A stretch of DNA of 64,000 nt from Trichobilharzia regenti (GCA_944472135.2 OX235264.1:91026319-91090318); one strand, 5' to 3'; shown: positions 44,690-54,735, numbered from the stretch's first letter. The notes: generated by a model from the letters alone, not told the origin. A program made the numbers and translations.

Positions 44690-44762
44690 ACACAAACAAT
44701 AACTATATATAAATGCAGTTGTACAGCTAAGTGAATAAATTCGCCGGAAAGAGACTCTTCGT
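44690..44762 (+). repeat. Dispersed terminal sequence shared with 4.1 and 8.2 kb
   Basis: GCAGTTGTACAGCTAAGTGA followed by AAATTCGCCGGAAAGAGACT. The same block is at 4,078-4,145 and, reversed, 8,150-8,210. It joins directly to a truncated LINE at 44,765. Confidence 0.5.
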
Positions 44763-44764
44763 TG

Positions 44765-45685
44765 AACTCTTTTACATTCAGAAGCTAAGGCACTCAGGCA
44801 TAACCCAACCCCTCCTCTTACAGTTTGTCAACTCGCTTATTTCACCTATACGCCTTTACTGTTCACCCTTATTCTTTCCTGGATTGCTTAAAAAGTACTA
44901 TGTCATAATTCGTAGAACTCTGAAGACTGTCAGTAGGACGAGTGGTATCCCATTGGGCCATATTGCTGACATTGTCATTGATGATAGGCACTTGATGTCA
45001 TGCAACAAATTTGCTAAAGGAATTTTGTCAGACTCTGAGCACCCACTCTACTCGCAGCTCCAACCTTGTCTCTCGTCAGGTGAAACAAGAAGTCCTTTCA
45101 GAAGACTTTATACACGTACGTCTAAGTATAAAAATTTCACCATACCATATCTGACAGGTATTTAATGTGATGAAAATAATATCATGCATGAACTAAATAA
45201 CCTTCTTTGCACAAGGAAATAAACCTTTTTCTACACCCTTATAGCATCAAGCTTTACTGTTGCTATACTTCTCATATTTATAATCCTCTCAATTTCTTGT
45301 TTTTGTTTATTTTTTTTTCATAAGTGTGAACATAATTTAAGCTGTGCTGTAAGTGTTAATTTTGTATTTCCCCTCACCACACTGTATCAACAGAACATTA
45401 GATTTACTAATCTATACCATGCTAAAATTTGCAAAGTGAATCGACAATACTGTTTGAAACAAACTCACTGTTATTATTATTAATATTTAATGATCTCAAT
45501 TCGTGCTTAGAATATTTTTGACTTTATATCTTTAATGTGGACAAATTCGTCTGGTTAATTTTGTTTTAATTTTATTTATATTTTAAGTAGATCAGATACA
45601 ATATTGTGACAGATGCTGAGAATTCCATTCTGTATTACAAGTACTGTTTTTTTGGAATAAAGTAGATTATTATTATTATTCTTGC
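44765..45685 (+). pseudogene. CR1/Jockey-type LINE, 5'-truncated
   Basis: Begins at FYIQKLRHSGITQPLLLQF (44,768) and covers RLYCSPLFFPGLLKKYY, SRTSGIPLGHIAD and the terminal LYTRTSKYKNFTIPYL block (stop at 45,163). The 3' UTR has GCTGAGAATTCCATTCTGTA, GGAATAAAGTAG and an ATT repeat at 45,668-45,682. Closest to the copy at 60.9-63.8 kb. Confidence 0.85.
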
Positions 45686-46425
45686 AATCAGAACAGTCAG
45701 AATTTCCTACCACTCTGGAGTGATTTCTTTCAACCGCTGTAGTAATAGTAATAATAAAAATAAACGCTTGTATTCCTACTGCTAAGCATCTTTCAAGTAT
45801 ATCTGTGATAAGTCCATAATGTAGCCTTATAACTTTCTCTCTGCCTCTTCCTCTATACTCAGTTTTTGATGTCAGCAAGAACAGAGACTAAAGCTAGATG
45901 ATGGAAGGAAGTCTATGTCTCTACAATCCTCTAGCAGCTGGACTTGATAATCCCTCATCAGTCTGAAAGTAAAAATCACATGCCATTCTGATCTTATCTT
46001 GACTTTTATACATTCAGAGCAAAAATTAAAACAACTTCCCTGCTAATCTCCTGTCCTAACCAATTTATAAGGTACGTCTATATGCTTATTGTATTTTGTT
46101 ATATAAAAAATTAGACTGCACGCTTCATTTTGTGGTTTGTAAAGTTTTATTTTAAAATTCACCTGATTTTTATTTTATCTTGCGAAGATCTACGCAAAAA
46201 AATATTTTCAATTTATTCTCAGTGAATTTTGTTTTGAGTAGATAACTAACTGTTTATCGTAGGGCAGTTTCGCCTTAGTTTCAAACTCTCAATTAGTATG
46301 CACGTTTTACCCCACATAGGATGGATATGAAGACATTCACGTTACACGGAGAGCTCTTTATCAATTCAGACAGTGAGATGAAATTGAATGGCTAATTAAT
46401 TCAAAATTCTGACCACTTGCAATTT
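45686..46425. other. No recognised feature
   Basis: AT-rich, nothing recognised. Confidence 0.35.
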
Positions 46426-46429
46426 GTAG

Positions 46430-46590
46430 TGCAACTAGCAGCCCAGTTAGGTAACCAGTGCGTACTACTAACGAGTTCCTAACTAAGACAGGATGACTGT
46501 TCACTACTCACTGATGGTTTTAAATGGCTCTCTAAGTGAAGTCACATCGTGATCAGACTTGAGACAAGCCGAATCCACACAAACCAACTC
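46430..46590 (+). repeat. SINE-C tail and hammerhead remnant
   Basis: GTGCGTACTACTAACGAGTT, AGGATGACTGTTCACTACTC and tail CTCTAAGTGAAGTCACATCG. The tRNA-like head is lost upstream. Confidence 0.55.
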
Positions 46591-46599
46591 TTGATTTGA

Positions 46600-46910
46600 T
46601 TGGACAATAGTAACTAGTGTGACGTGTCTAGACCTTTCTTTGTTGCAGACTGAATTCTATCAATCAGGTTTTGCAATGTGGCCACCATTCTAGGTAGCTT
46701 GTCATCACGGTCTATACTGATATGATGATGTTAGATAGTTGAAGGCAATCGATTGGAAGCCTTGGACCTAGGTTTCGTGCTAGCTGGCACTCATCAATCG
46801 CCAGCCCGAATAGCTCAGTGGTAACGTCTCTAACTGCATCACTGGATGACGCGGGTTCGACTCTCAGAAGGGCCACGAGTTCTTCAAGTTGGTAAATACA
46901 CCGTGATTGG
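46600..46910. repeat. SINE-D head-to-head pair
   Basis: Positions 46,600-46,797 are a minus-strand tail (ACTAGTGTGACGTGTC to GTTTCGTGCTAGCTGGCACT). Positions 46,803-46,910 are a plus-strand tRNA-like head, CCCGAATAGCTCAGTGGTAA (A box) to CGCGGGTTCGACTC (B box), followed by GAAGGGCCACGAG. The two halves point away from each other. Confidence 0.7.
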
Positions 46911-46929
46911 AATCAACTACAAAGAAGGT

Positions 46930-47590
46930 CTTCCTAGTTAGATTTCCCCCAGGCAAAGATTCTATCTCACCTTTCCCTGCTTTATGTTTCAACAGCGCAA
47001 CATTCGCTTTGGCTATCTACCATTTTGTCTTGTTGATACGTATTCCAAACCTTTCAATTCATTTTAACATGACTTTGGCATAGTTCACATGGCCTTCAGT
47101 CTATCCGTACTTGACGAAATCATCACTGTACATCTCCACGTTCTTCAAGTTTTTAAGTTACCACTTCATTACTTATCCGAATGTAAATGGTGTACCTGCT
47201 AATGCAATCGGTATCCGTTGAAACCGATATTATTCTTACCCCACTATGAACTTCATCTTATCTCTATCACTTTGATTTATCGGTATTCGCCAGTATCCTG
47301 ACTGAAGGTTGAGAACTGTAGGCGATGAAAGGTTTCTACTGCAGCTGAAACGACATAAAGTCCCAGTTCTGTTGTGTTGTCTAACGAGCTGAAATCAACG
47401 CTGAATCTGTACTTTCCATTTGCTTTTTTCACTAGAAGAACTGAGGAGATAAACTGGCTATCAGCCACCCCAGTCACGTCATCTTTTAACATCTTCTCCA
47501 CATGTCACTCAAATTCTCCTTCTAAATGACATGGGACTCTTCGTGTTGTGAATGGTGTCACTTTCTGATTGGTCAATGGGACTTCATGTC
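46930..47590 (-). pseudogene. Gypsy-type reverse transcriptase remnant
   Basis: The minus strand gives the gypsy RT order: FISSVLLVKKANGKYRFSVD (47,400-47,460; family pattern S-x-x-V-LVKKK-DG-x-x-R-x-CVD), then FQRIPIALAGTPFTF near 47,180-47,225. YSDDFVKYG follows near 47,120-47,135, where YSDD stands for the YxDD box. IERFGIRINKTKW is near 47,030-47,060. Several stops. LTRs are not found on either side. Confidence 0.8.
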
Positions 47591-48240
47591 CCAACTTATA
47601 GCAATATACTACAGCATTTTCAATAATAATTATGTAAAACATATGAAAATGCTGTTGTCAGTTTCATACGAGAGAATTAACTAGAACAAAGGCTTAGAAA
47701 TGACGCTGCTAAACTCCAACAGATGGATTAACTATAATAGCTTTATTCTGAAACAATGTTTATACAATGTACAGAATTTTCAGTGGTGTTTATTGAATGA
47801 TATTTCCTCTTCGTCCAGATCGTGTGACACAGTTCTGTCTGACCTAATGTGCAAACCATTCCACCATTACGACATCTCTTCCTTTCCTCCTTCGATACAT
47901 GAATGGCATTCTGTTGAATGCTACCTAAAGAAATTTCAGGAGTACATCTCATCAACCAATGACAGCACTTAGGAACAGTTATCTCATGTATCGGGATAAA
48001 CTGGGATCCATCAAGGATAATGCTTTTTCTCATGCTTAGTAGAAACCTGGAAACCAGCAGGTTTTGAATGTTTTAAACACTCTTCAGAGTGTATAATGCT
48101 ATCAGAGGTCATGTTCTACTAGATTTAAACAAAGTGAGAGTTACATTGATGAGGGTTTCCGATAGCCCAGATTTAAAGCAGGCCTTCAGTTTGTCAGTAA
48201 AAGCGATTAACCGTATAGTCTGAAAGATTGACTATCTTGT
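47591..48240. other. Unassigned; possible LINE 5'-leader trace
   Basis: Overlapping 90- and 96-codon frames on opposite strands (47,700-48,033) match nothing I know. On the minus strand 48,150-48,180 resembles the CR1/Jockey-type LINE 5' leader (GGCCTGCTTTAAATCTGGGC). Confidence 0.35.
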
Positions 48241-48244
48241 TGTT

Positions 48245-48467
48245 ATTAGATGGTTGAAGGCAATCGGCCACAGGAAGCCTTCGACCTAGGTTTCGTGCCA
48301 GTCGGTGCTCATCAGCAAGGCGTATTTGCAACCTTGAGGGGACTCATGTCCCTTCTGAGATTCGGACCCGCGTCACCCAGTGCTACAGTCAGAGAAGTTA
48401 CCACTGAGCTATTCAGTCTCGCGATTGACCTCCTGTAGAACCGTATTGGATATTTTTGATGCACACT
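48245..48467 (-). repeat. SINE-D, minus copy
   Basis: GGTTGAAGGCAATCGGCCAC, GACCTAGGTTTCGTGCCAGT and CTCATGTCCCTTCTGAGATT, then a minus-strand tRNA-like head with B-box CGGGTCCGAATC and A-box AGCTCAGTGGTAAC (48,360-48,415). Confidence 0.75.
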
Positions 48468-48479
48468 AGTCAGGAAGCC

Positions 48480-48716
48480 TTGTGCGTCGGTGGCATAGCG
48501 GTTAGGACGCTCGCCGACCACGTACATGATCCGGGGTTCGATTCCCGGCCGACGCACCCCTTTACCCCACTAAGCCAGAAATAATTCTGGTAAAGAGGAA
48601 AAGTTGGGCATGAGGCTAGCAACCCCATCCTGTAAAATAAACGCTGCTACAGAATCTTCAAGCCACTGACTTGAAGCCCTATGTTCCACTGGGGAACGTG
48701 AAGGAAAAGAAAAAAA
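48480..48716 (+). repeat. SINE-B, complete, with 12-bp target-site duplication
   Basis: Head GTGCGTCGGTGGCATAGCGG (A box) to CGGGGTTCGATTCCCGG (B box; 48,531-48,547), with GTGCGTC/GACGCAC ends that could pair as an acceptor stem. The body has CCAGAAATAATTCTGG (a hairpin) and AGTTGGGCATGAGG. The tail is TTGAAGCCCTATGTTCCACT then an A-rich end. AGTCAGGAAGCC flanks it at 48,468-48,479 and 48,717-48,728. Confidence 0.9.
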
Positions 48717-48728
48717 AGTCAGGAAGCC

Positions 48729-48990
48729 GAAGGGACATGAGTTCCTTCAAGGTTGCAGATACGCCTTCCTGATGAGCGCCAACTAGCACGAAACCTAGGT
48801 CCAAGGCTTCCTGTGGACGATTGCCTCCAACCATTTAATACCAACAATTCATAGTGCACCGTAATGGCGAGCCACCTATCACTGTGGCCACATTGCAAGC
48901 TTGACTGAGAGAATTCAGTCTGCAGTGAAGATAGGACTAGACACATTACACTGGTTACTGATTAGTGTGCAATCAAAAAAAGATTAACTA
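48729..48990 (+). repeat. SINE-D, plus copy without head
   Basis: GAAGGGACATGAGTTCCTTC through CTAGCACGAAACCTAGGTCC and GCAATGTGGCC (read in reverse in the other copies) to the tail CTAGACACATTACACTGG. It faces the minus copy at 48,245. Confidence 0.7.
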
Positions 48991-49215
48991 TCTTTTGATT
49001 ACTCAGATGAAAGTTGTTTAATAATTTAAAATGTGATTGCAAAGGGAAGCAGAATTATTCAAAACTATATACATTTACGCTCACTGCCTCTATTATGCTT
49101 TTCTTGTACTTTCTTCTCTTGCTTCGCGTGCTACACGGAGTGTGGTGACTTGAACTGCCGCACATTTGTGCAAAGTTCTATGTCAAAAACAGACAGACAT
49201 AGATTACGTAAGCGT

Positions 49216-49955
49216 TCTTCTAAAAGTCTATACTTACAAAGACTGTAGACCAAGTCTGATGTGCTAGAAGTGAAAATAAACCATATTTTTCAAAGATTAA
49301 TAACTGACTACTTAAAGCGCCCTATTTTTTCAATTGTAATAAATTTTAAAAATTAATTCATATGCCTATAACATTTACATATATACCTAACTAGTTAAAA
49401 AAACTCACAGTGACAAATGCACTACCATGGTAGATAGGAAAGTGAATATTTTGTATTAAGCTATTCTGCAAAGTTGGGGCTTTATTCGCGCAAGTGCTTC
49501 AATGCAATGCCATGAATTTTAAACATTAACACTTTAAAATGAAACGAAGTAAATTGAATTTCGGTGAACCTATATGTGAATAATAATAATAATAATAACA
49601 GTAGTAATAATAGTGAATCCATCAATAACATAAATAAAAAATTGGGGCCAATGATCAAAGCAAGAATAATGAAAAACAGCATGAATAAACAAACAAATGT
49701 TCAGGTGGACTTAGTTATCGATAAAGGCTAAGAAAAACAAATAATCTGATTAAATAATGCTAAATTGTCAGAGAAGAGAAGAGAATAAACTGTGTTTTGT
49801 AATGAAGATGTGATAAGATTAAACGATGATAAGACAGCGATTAGAAATACAAGTAAAGAATGGTATTGACGTCATCGTTTAGTTATTTCTTAGTAGGTCA
49901 ACAAGGGAAGGATAATGGCTGCACCAACTTTTTTTGACAGTGAAGTTTAGGCTAA
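49216..49955. other. No recognised feature
   Basis: AT-rich with an ATT/AAT microsatellite around 49,575-49,610. Confidence 0.4.
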
Positions 49956-49959
49956 ATAG

Positions 49960-50400
49960 TTCGAATGGCTATTGCCTCAGCTACATGAAGTAGACTAATA
50001 TAAATTCCATTGGAAAGATTTGAAAGGGGTGAGATAAATTACCCTGTATGGTTTCTTTTCCCCCATTAAATGACCACTATAAACCAGACTAGACAAAACG
50101 TGGCTATGCATAGATTTTGTGTGATCTTTGTCAAACTACGACGCCAGAAGTTCAATAGTGACATGAAGACCAAGCTGTCTAGTAGTACTCGCTATACAGG
50201 TGCAGTTAAATTGATAAATACACATAGATGTGGCAAATCCATCTAGCTTATCCTTCGTTTGTGTCCCAATCATTCGTCTGATAGAGTATGAAAAACATAG
50301 GCACTCTGTGTACACTTTTGGAAAGTCTCTGGAATAAAATCTCACTTGATAGGTCACTATCAAACATTAACCTAATAAATAGAGGTTTTCTTCATGCTGT
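49960..50400 (-). pseudogene. Penelope-like element GIY-YIG fragment
   Basis: Minus frame 50,136-50,363 contains DGFATSMCIYQFNCTCIAST, the Cys-bearing GIY-YIG start, followed by RQLGLHVTIELLAS. Positions 49,960-50,130 continue in broken frames. Same lineage as 29.2 and 43.8 kb. Confidence 0.68.
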
Positions 50401-51485
50401 CGTAGTCTCAGGTTTTCAAGCCAATGTTTTCATACTTTTCTTTATGAAACTACCCGTATATTCCATTTCTGAATACTTGAAGTGTTTGCCTATGCATGTA
50501 GTTGATATGCGTTTATCGAAGTTTCACAGTTCATTTAAGGTTGGACACGTCAGTTACCTGCATTATTGAAGACAATGTATAAACTTATTGTGCATTTAAG
50601 AAGTAGTTCTGTTAGGCTAGATAAGGGAAATTTCAAGTCCATATGCCTTTAAGTAATTTTCAGAAGTGGTACACTCGTGAATAGTGATGATACATTCAAG
50701 GATAACATAAGTTTATTACTAACATTAGTCTCAGCTATTTTAGAGATAAAGTCAAAGATATCACTAATTCTGTATCAAAGAGTTTCCTTCCACAAAGGTC
50801 CAAGAATCTTCTTAACTAACCATTCATCTGTTCCTTGAAATGGTGAGTTATACACATCTAAAACTAGACGAAGAGGAATGCCGAACCAACTAACAAATAT
50901 CACCATCAATCCTCACTTATATTTTCAACCCTTCTCTTATCATCCATTAATCTTATCATATTTTCATTATAAAACACACTTTATTCTCTTCTCTTGTCAG
51001 ATATTCTTGAATTATTTAATTGGCTTATTTGTTTTTCTTAGCCTTCATTGATAACTACGTCCACCTGATTATTTGTTTGTTTACTCATGTTGTTTTTCAT
51101 TATTCTTGTTATGATAATTTGTTCAACTTTTGCATTTATGTTATTGATAGAATCACTACTATTATCGTTGTTGTTATGATTATTATTATTATTATTACTA
51201 TTGCCATTATTATTAATATTATCATGATGAACTGCACAATTTCATCATACTGTTGACAAATCACCGTGACTGTTTATGTTTGAACATACATATTTGCGTA
51301 TATATCATTCTATTTTATCACATGTAAATCTGAAAGACCACTCTATGAGTCTGTTATTGTCACCCTTAAAAATGGGTTGATGAAATATAATACAATATTC
51401 TGACTCAGTGATAGATAGTTCTTTTCAAGTCACTATGACCATTATGCAGACGTTTTCATTAATGCCTGATGTTAGAGTACACTTT
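50401..51485. other. No recognised feature
   Basis: Nothing recognised apart from an ATT microsatellite at 51,176-51,220. Confidence 0.35.
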
Positions 51486-51487
51486 TT

Positions 51488-51722
51488 TTTCCTTCACTTT
51501 CCCAGTGGAACATACGGCTTCAAGCTAGTGGCTTGACGTTTCTGTAGCAGTTTTTATTTTATTTTACAGGATAGGGTTGCTAGCCTCATGCCCAACTTTT
51601 CCTCTTTACCAGAATTATTTCTGGCTTAGCGAGGTAAAGGAGTGCGTCTGTGGCCGAGTATCGAACCCCGAACCATGTGCATGGTCAGCGAGCGTCCTAA
51701 CCGCTATGCCACCGACGCAATT
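51488..51722 (-). repeat. SINE-B, minus copy
   Basis: On the minus strand: head GCGTCGGTGGCATAGCGGTT to GGGGTTCGATACTC, body CCAGAAATAATTCTGGTAAA, AAAGTTGGGCATGAGGCTAG and tail GAAGCCGTATGTTCCACTGG. Confidence 0.85.
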
Positions 51723-51935
51723 CCATTGACTGGGCATTGATTTTCAGGAGAACCAAACACACCCATCCCTGCCAATGCGAGACGCAACCGGCGTGCAGGA
51801 TCATCCTGTGGCGCAACCACTCGAGAGCCCTTTCGCAGGGTGGACCAACACGTGCTTGCACCCACGTCGAAAATCAACAATCAAGAGTACACACTGTTGT
51901 CATTTTCCAGCCAACTAGTTGAAATTCTTTAGTGA
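51723..51935. other. GC-rich island, unassigned
   Basis: Clearly richer in G and C than its surroundings, with runs such as AGACGCAACCGGCGTGCAGG. A 61-codon plus frame shows no family. No origin can be given. Confidence 0.4.
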
Positions 51936-52270
51936 AACGATAAACTGCCAAGCTTATATGTGCACTTCTATGTGCATTTTTATAAATTATGCTGCTGAGG
52001 TCGCTGCTGCAGAGAAAACTATATAGGTTGAACAACTAGACAACTCAACAAACGTATCATAGAGCCTCTTCCTTCATGGTTCGGGAAAAGGCTAAATTAA
52101 ATCGATAAGAAACTGTCTTTTGTCTCATTTGATTGACAGTGATCACCAAGTGAACAGAAGAAGTGCCTTCAAGGTTATCCATCGTATTTTCAAAGGAATT
52201 CAAACCCGTCTTTTCCACACAACCATAGCTAAAAGAATTTGAAAGTATAATCCCAGTCTTTAGATACAAC
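51936..52270. other. No recognised feature
   Basis: A 70-codon minus frame (52,057-52,269) matches nothing recognised. Confidence 0.35.
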
Positions 52271-52274
52271 CATT

Positions 52275-52445
52275 CAGGTGGTCCGGGGTTCTATCCCAAG
52301 CCGACACACTCCTCTTCCTCGCTAAGCCGGTAATAAGACTGGTAAAGAGGGAGGTTTCGGCATGAGGCTAGCAACCCCATCTCGTAAAAATGAGCACCAC
52401 TGTTATCGAAACTTTAAGCCCCTAGGTTGACACCATATGTCTCTC
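52275..52445 (+). repeat. SINE-B, 5'-truncated plus copy
   Basis: GGTCCGGGGTTCTATCCC (B-box remnant), GCCGACACACTCC, AAGCCGGTAATAAGACTGGT and CGGCATGAGGCTAGCAACCC. The front of the head and most of the RTE-like tail are lost. Confidence 0.7.
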
Positions 52446-52569
52446 CCTTAGCCTAGATAAATTCTAATTAAAAAACCTCCAACCCCTTCCTTATTCTCCC
52501 TTTCTTTCGTAATTTTATGATATTTACTTAAGCTCTGACTTCCGAGAGTTTTTTCTGAAAGGTTTTGAT

Positions 52570-52830
52570 CTGTTTCAAGTTTGATCACCAACTGATATCA
52601 GTTAGAGAACCAATGTAAATCAGCAGGGATTCCTGAACAGCTGTTTCGTCTTAGTTTGCCCCCCCCCCCCGATTGGTTGACTGATATACAAACTCGCCTT
52701 GTTACCAGAAAGTCCTTGGTTCGAAACCCGGTGGATGCGCACTTCAGATGAGTCCCAAAATAGAATGAAACAATTGTCCATCACCTCCTGCTGCTTTTCA
52801 CTAGTTTTACGTAACATTTAAAACTTCACC
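52570..52830. repeat. SINE-C inverted pair with poly-C junction
   Basis: Positions 52,570-52,658 are a minus-strand tail and hammerhead 3' part (GAACAGCTGTTTCGTCTTAG). Positions 52,659-52,670 are 12 consecutive C. Positions 52,671-52,830 are a plus copy: B-box GGTTCGAAACCC near 52,718, then CAGATGAGTCCC and GAATGAAACAATTGTCC. Confidence 0.7.
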
Positions 52831-53580
52831 TAATTTATTTATTGAATTGTTTACGCAAACATACTATCATCATTATTTTTATCTCTCTAGCTGGATACTC
52901 AAATATCAACCAAGAGATAGTTAGTCAAGAAAAGACGGATGGAAGGTTGAGCTATACTGCCTATGCTAAAACTTCTAAAAACGCTTTAAAGCCCTATATT
53001 CCACTCAGAACACATAAGAAATCAGAAAGAGTACGGTTCATTATTGACTAAGGCCTTTTTTGGCGTACAGGATAACAAAATAATTGAGATGGAGCCTTGG
53101 GACTAGGATTAAATTATATATATACACATATGTGTATACTGACACAGACTAAATGTCTGTAATCCCTTCTAAGCCATAATTTTTGGTGATGATGATGATG
53201 ATGATGATGATTAAATCAAAACTTATCTTACTATCCGTATAAATTTTAAGTATATAAATTATTAAATATATTTCTTCTTTTCAAATGGCCTTTACATCTT
53301 GCAGCTGAATCTATGTTATGCCGATAAACCCCATTTATTTATATGCATAAGAGAACCGAGTTTAATACTGACTACGGAAAAAGAACTTTGTGCTTTATGT
53401 AGTCAGTTTCGAAAATTGAAGTCTAATAAAGATGGATTAAAGCAATCTTATCTCTAGACATTTTAAATCACTATGAGAATTTTATCTTTAAAACGTTAGT
53501 TTCAATTCATGAAAATGATTGGTATGGAATTTTTCAAAAGTAATAAATAACTTGAGAAGTTTTATTAAATTTAATTTAAT
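52831..53580. other. No recognised feature; GAT microsatellite
   Basis: AT-rich. A GAT repeat of about eight units lies at 53,188-53,212. Confidence 0.45.
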
Positions 53581-53584
53581 TTTA

Positions 53585-53819
53585 GATTTTCCCGTCAATT
53601 GATTGGACCGAAGTCCTCGATCTCAGGCTGACATGTCGGCTTCTTGTGCAGCTGCTCCAATGATGTCTGGGCAAATAATTAGAGGTTAATTGGTGGATGG
53701 TGACTAGCAGTGGAATCCAGGACAACGTGCATTTCGTCCTATTCGGGACTCGTCAGCTAGTGGATGTACCTGGATTCCGCAGGGAGTGATGATGTTCCCA
53801 CCGCGGGTCAAACCCAGTG
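53585..53819 (-). repeat. Smα SINE, minus copy of a near-perfect inverted pair
   Basis: 3' tail at 53,585-53,690 (TTTTCCCGTCAATTGATTGG, CTCAGGCTGACATGTCGGCT), then the arm 53,689-53,819 with the hammerhead. The tRNA-like head is missing. The arm equals the reverse complement of 53,910-54,040 at 129 of 131 positions. Confidence 0.88.
53712..53778 (-). ncRNA. Hammerhead ribozyme, intact core (minus)
   Basis: Mirror of the plus motif: CTGACGA, GTCC/GGAC helix II, GAAA and a GTC cleavage triplet on the minus strand, closed by GGAATCCAG paired with CTGGATTCC (9 bp). Confidence 0.8.
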
Positions 53820-53867
53820 CCCATAGCGAATAATTAATATGACCCGTTGCACAAGATGTGGTTCTCG

Positions 53868-54040
53868 TGGCCCAAGTGGTCTAGTGGATAACGCTCTGGA
53901 AACTATTGTCACTGGGTTTGAACCTCGGTGGGAACATCATCACTCCCTGCGGAATCCAGGTACATCCACTAGCTGACGAGTCCCGAATAGGACGAAATGC
54001 ACGTTGTCCTGGATTCCACTGCTAGTCACCATCCACCAAT
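53868..54040 (+). repeat. Smα SINE, plus copy with tRNA-like head
   Basis: tRNA-like head: GTGGCCCAAGTGGTCTAGTG (A box, 53,869-53,888) and GGGTTTGAACC (B-box-like, 53,914-53,924, one base off consensus). A TCATCACTCCCTGCGG segment and the hammerhead follow. It ends ATCCACCAATTA; the long tail seen in the minus copy is absent. Confidence 0.88.
53951..54017 (+). ncRNA. Hammerhead ribozyme, intact core (plus)
   Basis: CTGACGA at 53,973-53,979, helix II GTCC (53,980-53,983) with GGAC (53,990-53,993), GAAA at 53,994-53,997, a short helix III, and the cleavage triplet GTC at 54,006-54,008. GGAATCCAG (53,951-53,959) pairs fully with CTGGATTCC (54,009-54,017). The bases just 5' of the core (ACTAG) pair imperfectly with the CTG after the cut. 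All invariant core bases are present. Confidence 0.85.
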
Positions 54041-54640
54041 TAAGTTTTACGTAATGTTTAAAATCTACTAGGGTGTATACAGCAGTTCATATTGGCAATG
54101 AAAGCTGCAAACATAAAATCATGAGTGCTTGATGAGTTGGGCATAATTCTTAAAAGGTAAAATGGGGGGATTTGGAGTCTGGAGTAAATGAAACTGGCGA
54201 AGAGAATAGCGACCGGGAAATGACAGCAAAACCAGTGTCCCTGTATACATACGATTTGTTGGATTACAGAATCTGCCGTGTATGCTGAATTATAAAGCCT
54301 TTCCTGTACGAAAAATTTAACATTGTAGTAAGGAAACAACCTAATCTGAATGCACACCTTAATCCTAACGATGATACTAATACTAACACTAAAGTGCTAT
54401 CAGTCATTTGTTCAAATAGTACTTAGAAACGAAATCAAAATGAAGCTGGCACATCACTTCGTGAAAAGTATTCATGCTGGCACTGTAATAAGTGTGTATT
54501 CTGTAATCCAACCAACAGTATGCATTCAAGGTCATTGGTGAATTCGCACTCTGTAGTGGCTAATCTTTAGGTTGACCATGACAGCTTGTTGAAAATCATA
54601 GAACCGGATAAAACAAAGAAAGACAGCAAGGAACGGGGTG
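54041..54640. other. Unassigned; short inverted similarity
   Basis: Positions 54,230-54,280 and 54,485-54,540 are loosely inverse (GGATTACAGAAT and ATTCTGTAATCC within matching context). Nothing else recognised. Confidence 0.35.
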
Positions 54641-54644
54641 GAAT

Positions 54645-54735
54645 GATGATGTGTTACTAAAGTGCTATGTTTCATTTGGAACTCGAGGGAATAATGAGTT
54701 TCTAATAATAGTAATAATGACATGCACCGTAATCA
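54645..54735 (+). repeat. RTE LINE 3'-end remnant
   Basis: GATGTGTTACTAAAGTGCTA, GTTTCATTTGGAACTCGAGG and an AATAATAGTAATAAT end: the same order as 63,890-63,975. Confidence 0.6.

Noticed and set aside
46803..46880. Working tRNA gene at the SINE-D head
   Set aside because: Same head occurs in other SINE-D copies with a common tail; the acceptor ends do not pair well.
48484..48557. Working tRNA gene at the SINE-B head
   Set aside because: It has A and B boxes and end pairing but lacks a regular anticodon arm, and it is repeated many times with a SINE body attached.
51176..51220. LINE tail at an ATT repeat
   Set aside because: No GCTGAAAATTCC or GAATAAAG signal upstream; it is a plain microsatellite.
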